This document shows, in pieces, positions 1-5,963 of a stretch of DNA of 8,065 nucleotides. This DNA comes from an uncultured Eubacteriales bacterium (GTDB lineage: Bacteria > Bacillota > Clostridia > Christensenellales > Aristaeellaceae): the NCBI GenBank assembly GCA_900548145.1, contig URJB01000079.1, forward strand, positions 1 through 8,065. Reading direction: 5' to 3'. Made by a program: the position numbers and the translations under genes. Every line of letters begins with the position of its first letter. Position 1 is the first letter of the stretch. The notes beneath the pieces are model-generated. The model saw only the letters and a program-made list of their open reading frames with translations. It was not told the origin of the DNA and ran no database searches.

Positions 1-16
1 CCCACGGGCGCGGTGT

Positions 17-40
17 GGGGTGCAGGGGGTCACCCCCTGC
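17..40. repeat. GC-rich palindromic repeat, copy A
   Basis: A perfect hairpin: GCAGGGGGT (22-30) pairs with ACCCCCTGC (32-40) around one base. It opens with GGGGTGCAGGGG (17-28), identical to bases 133-144 of the second copy. There is no T-run on either side, so a classical terminator is unlikely. It is probably a member of a dispersed palindromic repeat family, but only two copies are visible here. Confidence 0.5.
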
Positions 41-108
41 CGCGAGCCGCGAGGCCTGTCGCCGAGCGGCGGTAAAACCCCGGCCAACTTTCATGTCTCC
101 CTATGCCC

Positions 109-129
109 CTGCGCGCCTATGGCGCGCAG
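109..129. repeat. Perfect 9-bp hairpin between the two repeat copies
   Basis: CTGCGCGCC (109-117) and GGCGCGCAG (121-129) are exact reverse complements with a TAT loop. It lies 27 bases beyond the stop codon of the minus-strand degV gene, so it could stabilise the 3' end of that transcript. There is no adjacent T-run in either direction. Confidence 0.45.
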
Positions 130-132
130 TCC

Positions 133-156
133 GGGGTGCAGGGGCACCGCCCCTGC
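133..156. repeat. GC-rich palindromic repeat, copy B, abutting the degV stop
   Basis: GCAGGGGC (138-145) pairs with GCCCCTGC (149-156) with loop ACC, preceded by the shared core GGGGTGCAGGGG (133-144). On the minus strand the hairpin begins at the base directly after the TAA of the upstream degV gene. It is positioned like a 3'-end element for that gene but lacks the U-tract of an intrinsic terminator. Confidence 0.5.
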
Positions 157-1044
157 TTAGTCCTGCCGGGGAGTGCCGAAGAAGAAGAGGGCAACGGTGC
201 CGGGGCCGGTGTGACTGCCGATGGTGGTGCCGATGCTGTTGATCTCCACCTTGCCGTTCAGATGGGGGAAACGGGCTTCCACCAGCGCGGCGACGGCTTT
301 GGCGTCCTCCATGCAGGCGGATTCGCTGATGTAGCACTTGCCGCTGTAGTCCAGCCCGCCCTCGGCAAACTGCTCCATCTTGTCCACGATCTCCCGAATG
401 ACCCGCTTCTTGGTGCGGATCTTTTCCCGGGGGATCAGACGGCCCTTGTCGTCCATGTTCAGCAGGGGACAAATGCCCAGAATGGTGCCGATGAAGCCCG
501 CCGTCTTGGACACGCGGCCGCCCTTGATGTAAAAGGTCAGGTCGGTGGAGAAGAACCAGTGGTGAACGTCCAGCTTGTGGGCCTCCACCCAGTCCCGCAG
601 CTCGTCGATGCCCATGCCGCCGTCCCGCAGGTCGGCTGCTTTGTCCATCAAAAGTCCGTAGCCGGAGGACGCGCCCAGCGAATCCACCACGTAGATCTTC
701 CGCTCCGGGAAGCGCTCGCCGAGGATGCTGGCGGCGTTGCGGGCGGCGTTCACCGTGCCGCTGAGGCCGCCGGACAGGCTGACGTGCAGCACGTCCTTGC
801 CCGCCTCCAGGAAGGGGGTGAAGTACTCCACATATTCGGACACGTTCACCTGACTGGTGCGGGTGTCGGAACCTTCCGCCATGCGGCGGTAGAACTCGTC
901 AAACGGGACGGATACGCCCAGATCGTCGGGGTAGTCCACGCCGTCCAGCATGAAGTGGAAGCAGATATAGTGAATCTCCCGGGAATCGAAATGCTCCTTG
1001 GACAGGTCTGCCGTGGAGCAGCAGCTGAGAATGTAGTCTGCCAT
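157..1044 (-). CDS. DegV family protein (fatty-acid-binding, FakB-like)
   Basis: 295 aa, the normal DegV length. DegV proteins bind a long-chain fatty acid; FakB members present it to the kinase FakA for phosphorylation and entry into phospholipid synthesis. Visible landmarks: N-terminal beta strand and turn MADYILSCCSTADL, the lipid-head-group motif TSQ at residues 63-65, SLSGGLSGT at 89-97, GGRVS at 175-179, and GSHTGPGT at 276-283 before a hydrophobic C-terminus. I chose the ATG at 1044 because AAAAGGAGTGA lies just upstream at good spacing; an in-frame GTG at 1056 overlaps that ribosome site and is unlikely. No signal peptide, so cytoplasmic. It is divergent from a second DegV gene. No FakA gene is in the window, so the role in fatty-acid uptake rests on family knowledge. 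The ligand is unknown. Confidence 0.93.
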   Translation of the reverse strand: MADYILSCCSTADLSKEHFDSREIHYICFHFMLDGVDYPDDLGVSVPFDEFYRRMAEGSDTRTSQVNVSEYVEYFTPFLEAGKDVLHVSLSGGLSGTVNAARNAASILGERFPERKIYVVDSLGASSGYGLLMDKAADLRDGGMGIDELRDWVEAHKLDVHHWFFSTDLTFYIKGGRVSKTAGFIGTILGICPLLNMDDKGRLIPREKIRTKKRVIREIVDKMEQFAEGGLDYSGKCYISESACMEDAKAVAALVEARFPHLNGKVEINSIGTTIGSHTGPGTVALFFFGTPRQD

Positions 1045-1124
1045 GAGAAGGGTCACTCCTTTTCACTGCCCGCCATCGGGCTTGTTGCGAGCTCATGGTA
1101 GCACGCCGCCGGAGCCTTGTGCAA

Positions 1125-1153
1125 CCTACGATCCTGTAGGATCGCTCTACGAT
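1125..1153. repeat. CTACGAT direct repeat with nested palindromes
   Basis: CTACGAT occurs at 1126-1132 and 1147-1153, offset by exactly 21 bases (two helical turns). Between and over them are CCTAC...GTAGG (1125-1129/1136-1140) and CGATCCT...AGGATCG (1129-1135/1138-1144). This is an operator-like arrangement upstream of the minus-strand degV gene. No binding protein can be named. Confidence 0.4.
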
Positions 1154-1178
1154 ATGAAAACGGGCGATAGAGTTTCAA
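1149..1178 (-). promoter_or_regulatory. Candidate promoter for the minus-strand degV gene
   Basis: Read on the minus strand, TTGAAA (1178-1173) and TATCGT (1154-1149) are separated by 18 bases, giving a fair sigma-A match with a leader of about 100 bases. A weaker alternative is TTGCAC (1124-1119) with TACCAT (1100-1095), also with 18 bases between. The sequence does not decide between them. Confidence 0.3.
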
Positions 1179-1182
1179 AAAA

Positions 1183-1207
1183 GGCACTCTACAAATTGTA
1201 GAGTGCC
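1183..1207. repeat. Perfect 12-bp inverted repeat between divergent degV genes
   Basis: GGCACTCTACAA (1183-1194) and TTGTAGAGTGCC (1196-1207) are exact reverse complements around a single A. On the minus strand it is followed by six T residues, so it has terminator geometry, but no minus-strand gene precedes it. Its place between two divergent promoters suits an operator better. Related CTCTAC words recur at 1145-1150 and 1271-1275 (partial). Confidence 0.55.
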
Positions 1208-1266
1208 AGAAAAATCAAGGGTTTGCAGCTCCACTTTTCGGAGAGTGCCCCTCCCCGGTTCTTTCC

Positions 1267-1295
1267 TTGCTCTACCCCTCCTTCGGGGCTATGAT
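1267..1295 (+). promoter_or_regulatory. Candidate promoter for the plus-strand degV gene
   Basis: TTGCTC (1267-1272) and TATGAT (1290-1295) are 17 bases apart. The -10 box matches consensus at five of six positions and the -35 box at three. The start would be near 1302, leaving a short leader with a GGGAGGTG ribosome site before the ATG at 1329. Confidence 0.45.
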
Positions 1296-1328
1296 GGAGC
1301 AGACTTCTTATGGGAGGTGCGCACGCAC

Positions 1329-2201
1329 ATGAGTTATTTTATCCTGACGGACACATCCGCCAACCTGCCCACGCCGGTTTGTGAGGAATGGGAGCTGGAG
1401 CGGATGCCCTTTGCCTATATTCTGGACGGCAAAGAATATACCTGCATGGATACCGAAAATTTTGACGACAAAGAATATTATGGAAAACTGCGCTCCGGCG
1501 TCCGGGCCACCACCTCCATGGTGTCGCAGGAGACTTATTATGAAGCCATGACCCGCCGCGCAGCGAATGGCGACGACGTGCTGTACATCGGTATGTCCTC
1601 CGGCATCAGCGGCGCGTATGCCGCGTCGGAATCGGCGTCAAAGCGGGTGCGGGAGGAAAACCCCAACGTCCGCATCGAGACCTTCGATACCCGGGGCGCG
1701 TCGCTGGGCGAGGGTCTGCTGGTGCTGGAGGCGGCCCGGATGCGCAAGGCGGGCGCGTCCATGGACGAAGTGCTGGCCATGCTGCGCAATCACCGCAGCC
1801 GCATGCAGCAGGTGTTCACCGTGGACGACCTGATGCACCTGCAGCGGGGCGGCCGGGTCAGCCGCGTGGCGGCCATGGTAGGCTCCGTGCTGCAGATCAA
1901 GCCCATTCTGGAATCGGACGAGCTGGGCCGCATCATCGTAACGAGCAAGGTGCGCGGCCGAAAAAAGGCCGTCCGCTATCTGGCGGACGCGCTGCGGCAG
2001 AAGATCGACCCCAACGAAAAGCAGCTGATCGGCATCGCGCATGCGGACTGTAAAGAGGACGCGGAAACGCTGGAAGGGCTGATCCGGGAATCCTGCCCGA
2101 ACGCCCAGTTCCTGACGGTGAAGTACGAGCCTGTCACCGGCGCGCACGTAGGCCCGGGGGCGCTGGCGCTGTTCTTCCTTTCCAAGGACACGTGGCGGTA
2201 A
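1329..2201 (+). CDS. DegV family protein (fatty-acid-binding, FakB-like), second paralogue
   Basis: 290 aa, full DegV length. Motifs in order: MSYFILTDTSANLP at the N-terminus (the canonical D-x-S-x-x-L form), TTSM at residues 61-64 in the place of the lipid-binding TSQ/TSM motif, GMSSGISGAY at 88-97, RGGRVSR at 173-179, and VTGAHVGPGALALFF at 269-283. These support fatty-acid binding as in FakB. The reading frame is open back to 1203, but the first good start is the ATG at 1329, which has GGGAGGTG upstream and yields the conserved N-terminus. It diverges from the other degV gene and is clearly a paralogue rather than a recent copy, since the motif residues differ. The two may serve different acyl chains (inference). 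Its stop codon is one base from the stop of the convergent next gene. Confidence 0.94.
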   Translation: MSYFILTDTSANLPTPVCEEWELERMPFAYILDGKEYTCMDTENFDDKEYYGKLRSGVRATTSMVSQETYYEAMTRRAANGDDVLYIGMSSGISGAYAASESASKRVREENPNVRIETFDTRGASLGEGLLVLEAARMRKAGASMDEVLAMLRNHRSRMQQVFTVDDLMHLQRGGRVSRVAAMVGSVLQIKPILESDELGRIIVTSKVRGRKKAVRYLADALRQKIDPNEKQLIGIAHADCKEDAETLEGLIRESCPNAQFLTVKYEPVTGAHVGPGALALFFLSKDTWR

Positions 2202-2202
2202 G

Positions 2203-2631
2203 TTACAGGAACCGCTTCATTTCCTCCACATTTTCTTCCTGAATTTCCAGAAGGCGCTCTCCCAGACGGAGGGCGCTTTCGTCTTCCCCGTCGTAGTCCC
2301 GAAGGTGCTGGATGGTCTTGGTCACGCCCATGGTGGTGCCCTGAATGGTCATCTCCGCGATTTTTTCCGGGCTGGCATCAAACAGCAGCTTGCCCGCACT
2401 CATCATATTGGCGGACAGCTTGGCCATGGCCGACGCGTCGTTAACGCTTTCGCCCTGCCGCTCCAGCAGCCGCCGGGCCTCCTGACGGACTTTTTCATAT
2501 TGGGTCTTCTGTTTTTCCAATGTGGAAAAAAGCTCCTGATCCTCCGTTTTGGGCAGTACGTCCTCCAGCCCAGAAACGCCCATGTCAGCGGTTTTGTGGA
2601 TATACTGCAGCAGTTCTTCCTTCGGCATCAT
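2203..2631 (-). CDS. Small helical protein of unknown function (possibly ferritin-like)
   Basis: 142 aa, predicted almost wholly alpha-helical, charged, without cysteines, signal peptide or membrane segment. Residues about 3-70 form two helices with a heptad-like region (STLEKQKTQYEKVRQEARRL). A second helical pair covers about 75-142, containing the motif AEMTIQGTTMGVTKTIQHL and ending EENVEEMKRFL. It resembles short four-helix proteins that I recall from Clostridia as unnamed or ferritin-like; I cannot see a convincing metal-ligand set, so no function is assigned. The frame is open upstream to 2712, but AGGTGA lies seven bases before the ATG at 2631 (start MMPKEELL), which I take as the start; the ATG at 2628 is equally possible. 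Convergent with degV, and divergent from the arabinofuranosidase. Confidence 0.8.
   Translation of the reverse strand: MMPKEELLQYIHKTADMGVSGLEDVLPKTEDQELFSTLEKQKTQYEKVRQEARRLLERQGESVNDASAMAKLSANMMSAGKLLFDASPEKIAEMTIQGTTMGVTKTIQHLRDYDGEDESALRLGERLLEIQEENVEEMKRFL
2251..2279 (+). terminator. Possible terminator hairpin for degV inside the convergent gene
   Basis: AAGGCGCTCTCC (2251-2262) can pair with GGAGGGCGCTTT (2268-2279) over 12 pairs including two G-T wobbles, with loop CAGAC, followed by CGTCTTCC. It begins 50 bases after the degV stop and lies within the coding sequence of the opposing gene. The U-tract is poor, so it may be fortuitous. Confidence 0.25.
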
Positions 2632-2671
2632 GTCAACATCACCTCGCCGGTAGGCTGGCGCGAAGAAGAAA

Positions 2672-2700
2672 ATTTTATTCTGCGGAGAGCCGGTTAAAAA
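2672..2700 (-). promoter_or_regulatory. Candidate promoter for the small helical protein gene
   Basis: On the minus strand, TAAAAT (2677-2672) is a five-of-six -10 box. The T-rich TTTTTA (2700-2695) lies 17 bases before it. The -35 match is weak. It lies about 41 bases upstream of the chosen ATG. Confidence 0.35.
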
Positions 2701-2706
2701 AGGTTC

Positions 2707-2734
2707 TTGCAAAATAGCGAAAATCTGTTATGCT
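2707..2734 (+). promoter_or_regulatory. Candidate promoter for the GH51-DUF6171 operon
   Basis: TTGCAA (2707-2712) and TATGCT (2729-2734) are 16 bases apart, four of six matches each. The start would be near 2741, giving a leader of about 130 bases. A hairpin GCTGAAAGC/GCTTTCGGC (2732-2756, one wobble) overlaps the -10 end. Confidence 0.4.
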
Positions 2735-2756
2735 GAAAGCGAAACAGGCTTTCGGC

Positions 2757-2770
2757 TGTTAGCGCTTCCA
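2757..2770 (+). promoter_or_regulatory. cre-like LacI-family operator
   Basis: TGTTAGCGCTTCCA matches the 14-position catabolite-responsive consensus TGWNANCGNTNWCA at every fixed position except one W. It sits about 16-30 bases after the proposed start of the arabinofuranosidase transcript, where bound CcpA or a local LacI-type sugar regulator would block elongation or open-complex clearance. The match is seen directly; the regulator is inferred. Confidence 0.45.
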
Positions 2771-2870
2771 TCAGCCGCCGGGCTTCGTCCCTCTCTCGGC
2801 AAAAGGCAGCGCCGCCTGTACCATCTTTTTTCATTGATTTTCGATCGCTTCAGCGCAGAAAGGAGTCCCC

Positions 2871-4337
2871 ATGGCACAACTGACCGTATCCGCCAAGCAT
2901 TCCAAGGGAACCATTCGCCGGCACCTTTTCGGGCATTTTTCGGAGCATCTGGGCCGGTGCATCTACGACGGCCTGTACGTGGGCGAGAACAGCAAGATCC
3001 GCAATGTGAACGGGATGCGCGCCGACGCGGTGGAGGCGCTGCGGGCCGTAAAGATCCCCGTGCTTCGCTGGCCCGGCGGCTGCTTCGCCGACGAATATCA
3101 CTGGCGGGACGGCGTCGGCCCCAAGGAAAACCGCAAGCGCATGGTCAACACCAACTGGGGCGGCGTGGTGGAGGACAACACCTTCGGCACCCACGAATTT
3201 ATGGAGCTGTGCCGTCAGCTGGGCTGCGAGCCCTACATCAACGCCAATCTGGGCAGCGGCACCGTGCAGGAAATGAGCGAGTGGGTGGAATACCTGACCA
3301 GCAGCGGCGACTCCGCTGTGGCCCGGGAGCGCTGGGCCAACGGCCAGCGGGAGCCGTGGGCGGTGAAATACTTGGGCGTGGGCAACGAAAGCTGGGGCTG
3401 CGGCGGCAATATGCGGCCGGAGTTCTACGCCGACGAGTTCCGCCGCTATCAGACCTACTGCCGCAATTATGGCAGCAACCGGCTGTACCGCATCGCCTGC
3501 GGCCCCAATGAGGGCGACACGGACTGGACGAATAAGGTCATGTCCATCGCCGGGCGCTTCATGGACGGCCTGACCATGCACTACTATACCGTTCCCGGCG
3601 GATGGGATCACAAGCTGTCTGCCACCGGCTTTACCAAGGCGCAGTATTTTGAAACGCTGGATCGGGCTCGGAAAATGGACGGGCTGATCGAGGGTCATCT
3701 GGCCGTGATGGATCGCTACGACCCGGAGCACCGGGTGGGGCTGATCGTGGACGAATGGGGCACGTGGTTCGAGGTGGAGCCCGGCACCAATCCCGGCTTC
3801 CTATACCAGCAGAACACTCTGCGGGACGCGCAGGTCGCCGCCCTGACGCTGGATATTTTCATCCGCCACTGTGACCGGCTGTCCATGGCCAATCTGGCCC
3901 AGACGGTCAACGTACTGCAGGCCATGCTGCTGACCGAGGGCGACCGTACGGTGAAAACGCCCACCTATCACGTTTTCGACCTGTACAAAGCCCATCAGGA
4001 CGCAGCACAGGCGGACGTGGACGTGCAGTGCGCGCAGATCGGCGAGAATGGCGTGACCCTGCCCCAGCTCAGCGCCTCCGCGTCGGTGAAGGACGGGCTT
4101 CTGACCATCACCTGCTCCAACGCCTCCCCCACGGACGAAATGGAGCTGGACATCCTGCTGAAGGACTTCGACGCCACCGGCGTGCGGGGCCGCATTCTGT
4201 CCGGCAGCATGGATATGTATAACGATTTCACTTCCGCGCCCGCGGAGGTTCGGCCGCTGGAGGGTCTGACCCTCACGGGCAGCCGGGTCAGCGTTCGTCT
4301 GCCCGCCTGTGCCGTGGCCGAGATCACGCTGGGATGA
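2871..4337 (+). CDS. abfA: Alpha-L-arabinofuranosidase, glycoside hydrolase family 51
   Basis: 488 aa, about the usual GH51 length of 500. It removes terminal alpha-L-arabinofuranosyl groups from arabinan or arabinoxylan oligosaccharides by a retaining mechanism. There is no signal peptide, so it acts in the cytoplasm on imported oligosaccharides. The N-terminal (beta/alpha)8 barrel shows RWPGGCFADEYHWRDGVGP near residues 66-84, EDNTFGTHEFMELC at 101-114, the acid/base Glu173 in VGNESWG, MHYYT at 236-240, and the nucleophile Glu295 in VDEWGTW. These positions closely match the Geobacillus enzyme (Glu175, Glu294). A C-terminal beta domain follows from about residue 380. The ATG at 2871 has AAAGGAG five bases upstream. 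Its TGA overlaps the next gene's ATG. A cre-like site upstream suggests sugar control. No transporter or arabinose pathway gene is adjacent. The enzyme family is sure; the exact substrate is not. Confidence 0.96.
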   Translation: MAQLTVSAKHSKGTIRRHLFGHFSEHLGRCIYDGLYVGENSKIRNVNGMRADAVEALRAVKIPVLRWPGGCFADEYHWRDGVGPKENRKRMVNTNWGGVVEDNTFGTHEFMELCRQLGCEPYINANLGSGTVQEMSEWVEYLTSSGDSAVARERWANGQREPWAVKYLGVGNESWGCGGNMRPEFYADEFRRYQTYCRNYGSNRLYRIACGPNEGDTDWTNKVMSIAGRFMDGLTMHYYTVPGGWDHKLSATGFTKAQYFETLDRARKMDGLIEGHLAVMDRYDPEHRVGLIVDEWGTWFEVEPGTNPGFLYQQNTLRDAQVAALTLDIFIRHCDRLSMANLAQTVNVLQAMLLTEGDRTVKTPTYHVFDLYKAHQDAAQADVDVQCAQIGENGVTLPQLSASASVKDGLLTITCSNASPTDEMELDILLKDFDATGVRGRILSGSMDMYNDFTSAPAEVRPLEGLTLTGSRVSVRLPACAVAEITLG

Positions 4338-4624
4338 CCCCGCCCTGCCGCTGTCTGCTGGGCGACTTTCCCGAGGGCAAGGAATTGGCGGAGCTGATCG
4401 CGGACTATGTCGCTTCTCTGCCGGAGGAGTTTCGCGCCGCCCCCGAAGAAATCTCCCGGCGGCTGAACGTCTGCCGGGACTGCGCCGAGCTTTTCGACGG
4501 AACCTGCCGGTTATGCGGGTGCTATGTGGAGGCCCGTGCCGCCAAGGCGGGGATGGGCTGCCCGGCGGTGCCGCCGAGGTGGGAAGCGGTTCCGCCATCC
4601 ATCGAGCGTTCCCGCCAAACCTGA
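4334..4624 (+). CDS. DUF6171-like small Cys-rich protein
   Basis: 96 aa. The second half carries a likely zinc- or metal-binding knuckle: Cys47-x2-Cys50, then Cys58-x2-Cys61-x-Cys63 in GTCRLCGCYVEARAA, then Cys76 in the CP-x-VPPRW segment. This pattern matches DUF6171-type proteins, small single-domain proteins common in Clostridia with no known role. The N-terminal half is helical (ELAELIADYVASLPEEF). Its ATG overlaps the TGA of the GH51 gene as ATGA, so translation is probably coupled and it has no independent ribosome site of note. In related proteins the Cys-rich motif ends near a PxW; here about 13 residues follow it. Co-transcription with the arabinofuranosidase need not mean shared function, because this family occurs in varied contexts (from memory). 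Confidence 0.8.
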   Translation: MTPPCRCLLGDFPEGKELAELIADYVASLPEEFRAAPEEISRRLNVCRDCAELFDGTCRLCGCYVEARAAKAGMGCPAVPPRWEAVPPSIERSRQT

Positions 4625-4661
4625 CCGGCGGAATCTGCCACTGTTCTTTCCAGTTGCTTCA

Positions 4662-4692
4662 CCCGGCGGTTTTCCCCGCCGGGTTTTGTTTT
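4662..4692 (+). terminator. Intrinsic terminator of the GH51-DUF6171 operon
   Basis: CCCGGCGG (4662-4669) pairs perfectly with CCGCCGGG (4676-4683), loop TTTTCC, followed directly by TTTTGTTTT. This is a textbook strong rho-independent terminator 37 bases after the DUF6171 stop codon. Confidence 0.92.
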
Positions 4693-4715
4693 GCCCTTCC
4701 TCACGCAAAAAAACA

Positions 4716-4744
4716 TTGAAAACCGTCCCCGCAGCCGGTATAAT
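4716..4744 (+). promoter_or_regulatory. Near-consensus sigma-A promoter for the beta-lactamase-fold gene
   Basis: TTGAAA (4716-4721) and TATAAT (4739-4744) are exactly 17 bases apart, eleven of twelve consensus positions. The start is expected near 4751, leaving a leader of about 140 bases before the ATG at 4893. Confidence 0.9.
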
Positions 4745-4759
4745 CAGGGTGGCGGGATA

Positions 4760-4812
4760 GGGCTTCTTTCTTTCTGCTAAGGAAGCAAGCCCGGGGCGGC
4801 TTTTCCGTTCCT
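4760..4812 (+). promoter_or_regulatory. Leader RNA with two mutually exclusive hairpins
   Basis: Hairpin one: GGGCTT (4760-4765) plus CTTTC (4766-4770) pair with GGAAG (4781-4785) and AAGCCC (4787-4792), with one bulged C and one wobble. Hairpin two: AGGAA (4780-4784) and AAGCC (4787-4791) pair with GGCTT (4798-4802) and TTCCT (4808-4812). Both use the same 4780-4791 strand, so they cannot form together. A third stem, CTTTTTT/AAAAAAG (4847-4853/4861-4867), lies just before the ribosome site. This is switch-like geometry, but I recognise no riboswitch class. Confidence 0.4.
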
Positions 4813-4892
4813 AAGCCCGATGGACGTACATTGCGGAGCAGGGGGACTTTTTTCTCTCCCAAAAAAGAACTGAATGAAAGGAAGAACGCCTT

Positions 4893-5963
4893 ATGTGGAA
4901 CGCGGTCGACCATTTGCTGGAAGAGGCCATTCGTGAAAACGCGTTTCCCGGCTGCGCCATTGCCGCCGGGCAGCGGGGGAAAGTGCTGTATACCAACGTG
5001 TCCGGCTATCTGGTGCGGGACGGGGAGCGGCAGGTGACGCACTCCACCCGGTACGACGTAGGGGCGCTGACGCAGGTCTTCGTGACCATGCCCCTGTGTA
5101 TGATCGCCGTGGAGCGGGGACTGCTAGGGCCAGATGACACGGTGGATCGTTTTCTGCCGGAAGTGCCGCCGGACAAGAAGAACATCACCGTGGCTCAGCT
5201 GTTGACCCAGACCTCGGGTCTGTCGCCCCACTTTCTGCTGCAGGAGGAAGCCCGCAGCGACAAGGACGCGCTGGGCGCGCTGCTGCGGCATCCTCTGGCC
5301 AGCCCGGTAGGCGGCAAGGTGTCCGACTCCGGCATGGGCTTCCTGCTGCTGGGTTTCCTGCTGGAACGGGTCTTTGATATGCCGCTGGACGAAGCGGCTA
5401 AGCGCTTTGTGACCGCCCCGCTGCACATGGGCCGCACGGGCTATTTGCCCTCCGGCAGCGATGTGGCCCCCACCTCCATCCGGGACGAAAACGGCGTACT
5501 GCAGCCCGGCTGTCCGCTGGACGGCAACGCCCGGTTCCTGCACGGCGTGGCGGGCCATTCGGGCCTGTTCACCAATCTGGAGGACGCGACCCGCTTCGCC
5601 TCCATGCTGTCCCTGAACGGCCGCACCGAGGACGGCGTATTCCTGTCCCAGCGGGCCGTGCATCTGGTCTCCACCGAGCGCACCCGGGGCATGAACGCCG
5701 CCCGCGGCTACGGTTTCCACATCACTAAGCGGCAGAATCCGTTTCTGGGGCTGCTGTGGCCCAGCGACGGCTACGGTCTGCGGGATCCCGCCAGCGGCAG
5801 CGCCCTTGCGGTCAGCCCGCTGGATGGCTTCTTCACCGTGATCCTGATGAACGGCGCGTACACCCCCGCCAACCGGGCCGAGGGCGAACGCTTCCTGCGG
5901 CTGTGCCTGAACGCGGCCTATGCGGCCTTCCAGCACGAGACCGGCTGCGAGGACTGCGAATAA
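4893..5963 (+). CDS. Beta-lactamase/PBP-fold protein lacking catalytic residues (putative pseudoenzyme)
   Basis: 356 aa, typical for the cytoplasmic or extracellular class C beta-lactamase-like (serine hydrolase) family, which contains esterases, D-aminopeptidases and PBP4-like proteins. The fold is clear: AFPGCAIAAGQRGKVLYTNVSGYL at the N-terminus (residues 17-40), AQLLTQTSGLSP at 101-112, LLLGFLLERV at 151-160, PLHMGRTGY at 176-184, and GHSGLFTNLEDATRFASML at 221-239. The catalytic Ser-x-x-Lys, expected in the stretch YDVGALTQVFVT, reads Ala58-Leu-Thr-Gln61. The second-motif Tyr is also missing: the segment reads VSDSGMG and residues 113-183 contain no Tyr. The His of LLTHTSGL is Gln106. 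The HxG motif (222-224) remains. No signal peptide. AAAGGAAG precedes the ATG at a good distance. It has its own promoter and terminator. A binding or regulatory role is inferred; hydrolase activity is unlikely. Confidence 0.9.
   Translation: MWNAVDHLLEEAIRENAFPGCAIAAGQRGKVLYTNVSGYLVRDGERQVTHSTRYDVGALTQVFVTMPLCMIAVERGLLGPDDTVDRFLPEVPPDKKNITVAQLLTQTSGLSPHFLLQEEARSDKDALGALLRHPLASPVGGKVSDSGMGFLLLGFLLERVFDMPLDEAAKRFVTAPLHMGRTGYLPSGSDVAPTSIRDENGVLQPGCPLDGNARFLHGVAGHSGLFTNLEDATRFASMLSLNGRTEDGVFLSQRAVHLVSTERTRGMNAARGYGFHITKRQNPFLGLLWPSDGYGLRDPASGSALAVSPLDGFFTVILMNGAYTPANRAEGERFLRLCLNAAYAAFQHETGCEDCE

Noticed and set aside
103..1101. Long open frame of 332 codons on the plus strand opposite the first degV gene
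   Set aside because: The minus-strand frame encodes an unmistakable full-length DegV protein with a proper ribosome site. The antisense frame is open because of GC-rich third positions and encodes no recognisable motif.
2632..2712. N-terminal extension of the small helical protein (MQEPFLTGSPQNK...)
   Set aside because: The ribosome site AGGTGA lies just before the ATG at 2631, and the extension overlaps the best -10 box of the gene.
4751..4892. T-box, SRP RNA or a named riboswitch in the leader
   Set aside because: I see no T-box TGGNACCGCG-like element, no SRP apical loop sequence beyond a chance GGAAGCA, and no signature of a riboswitch class that I know.
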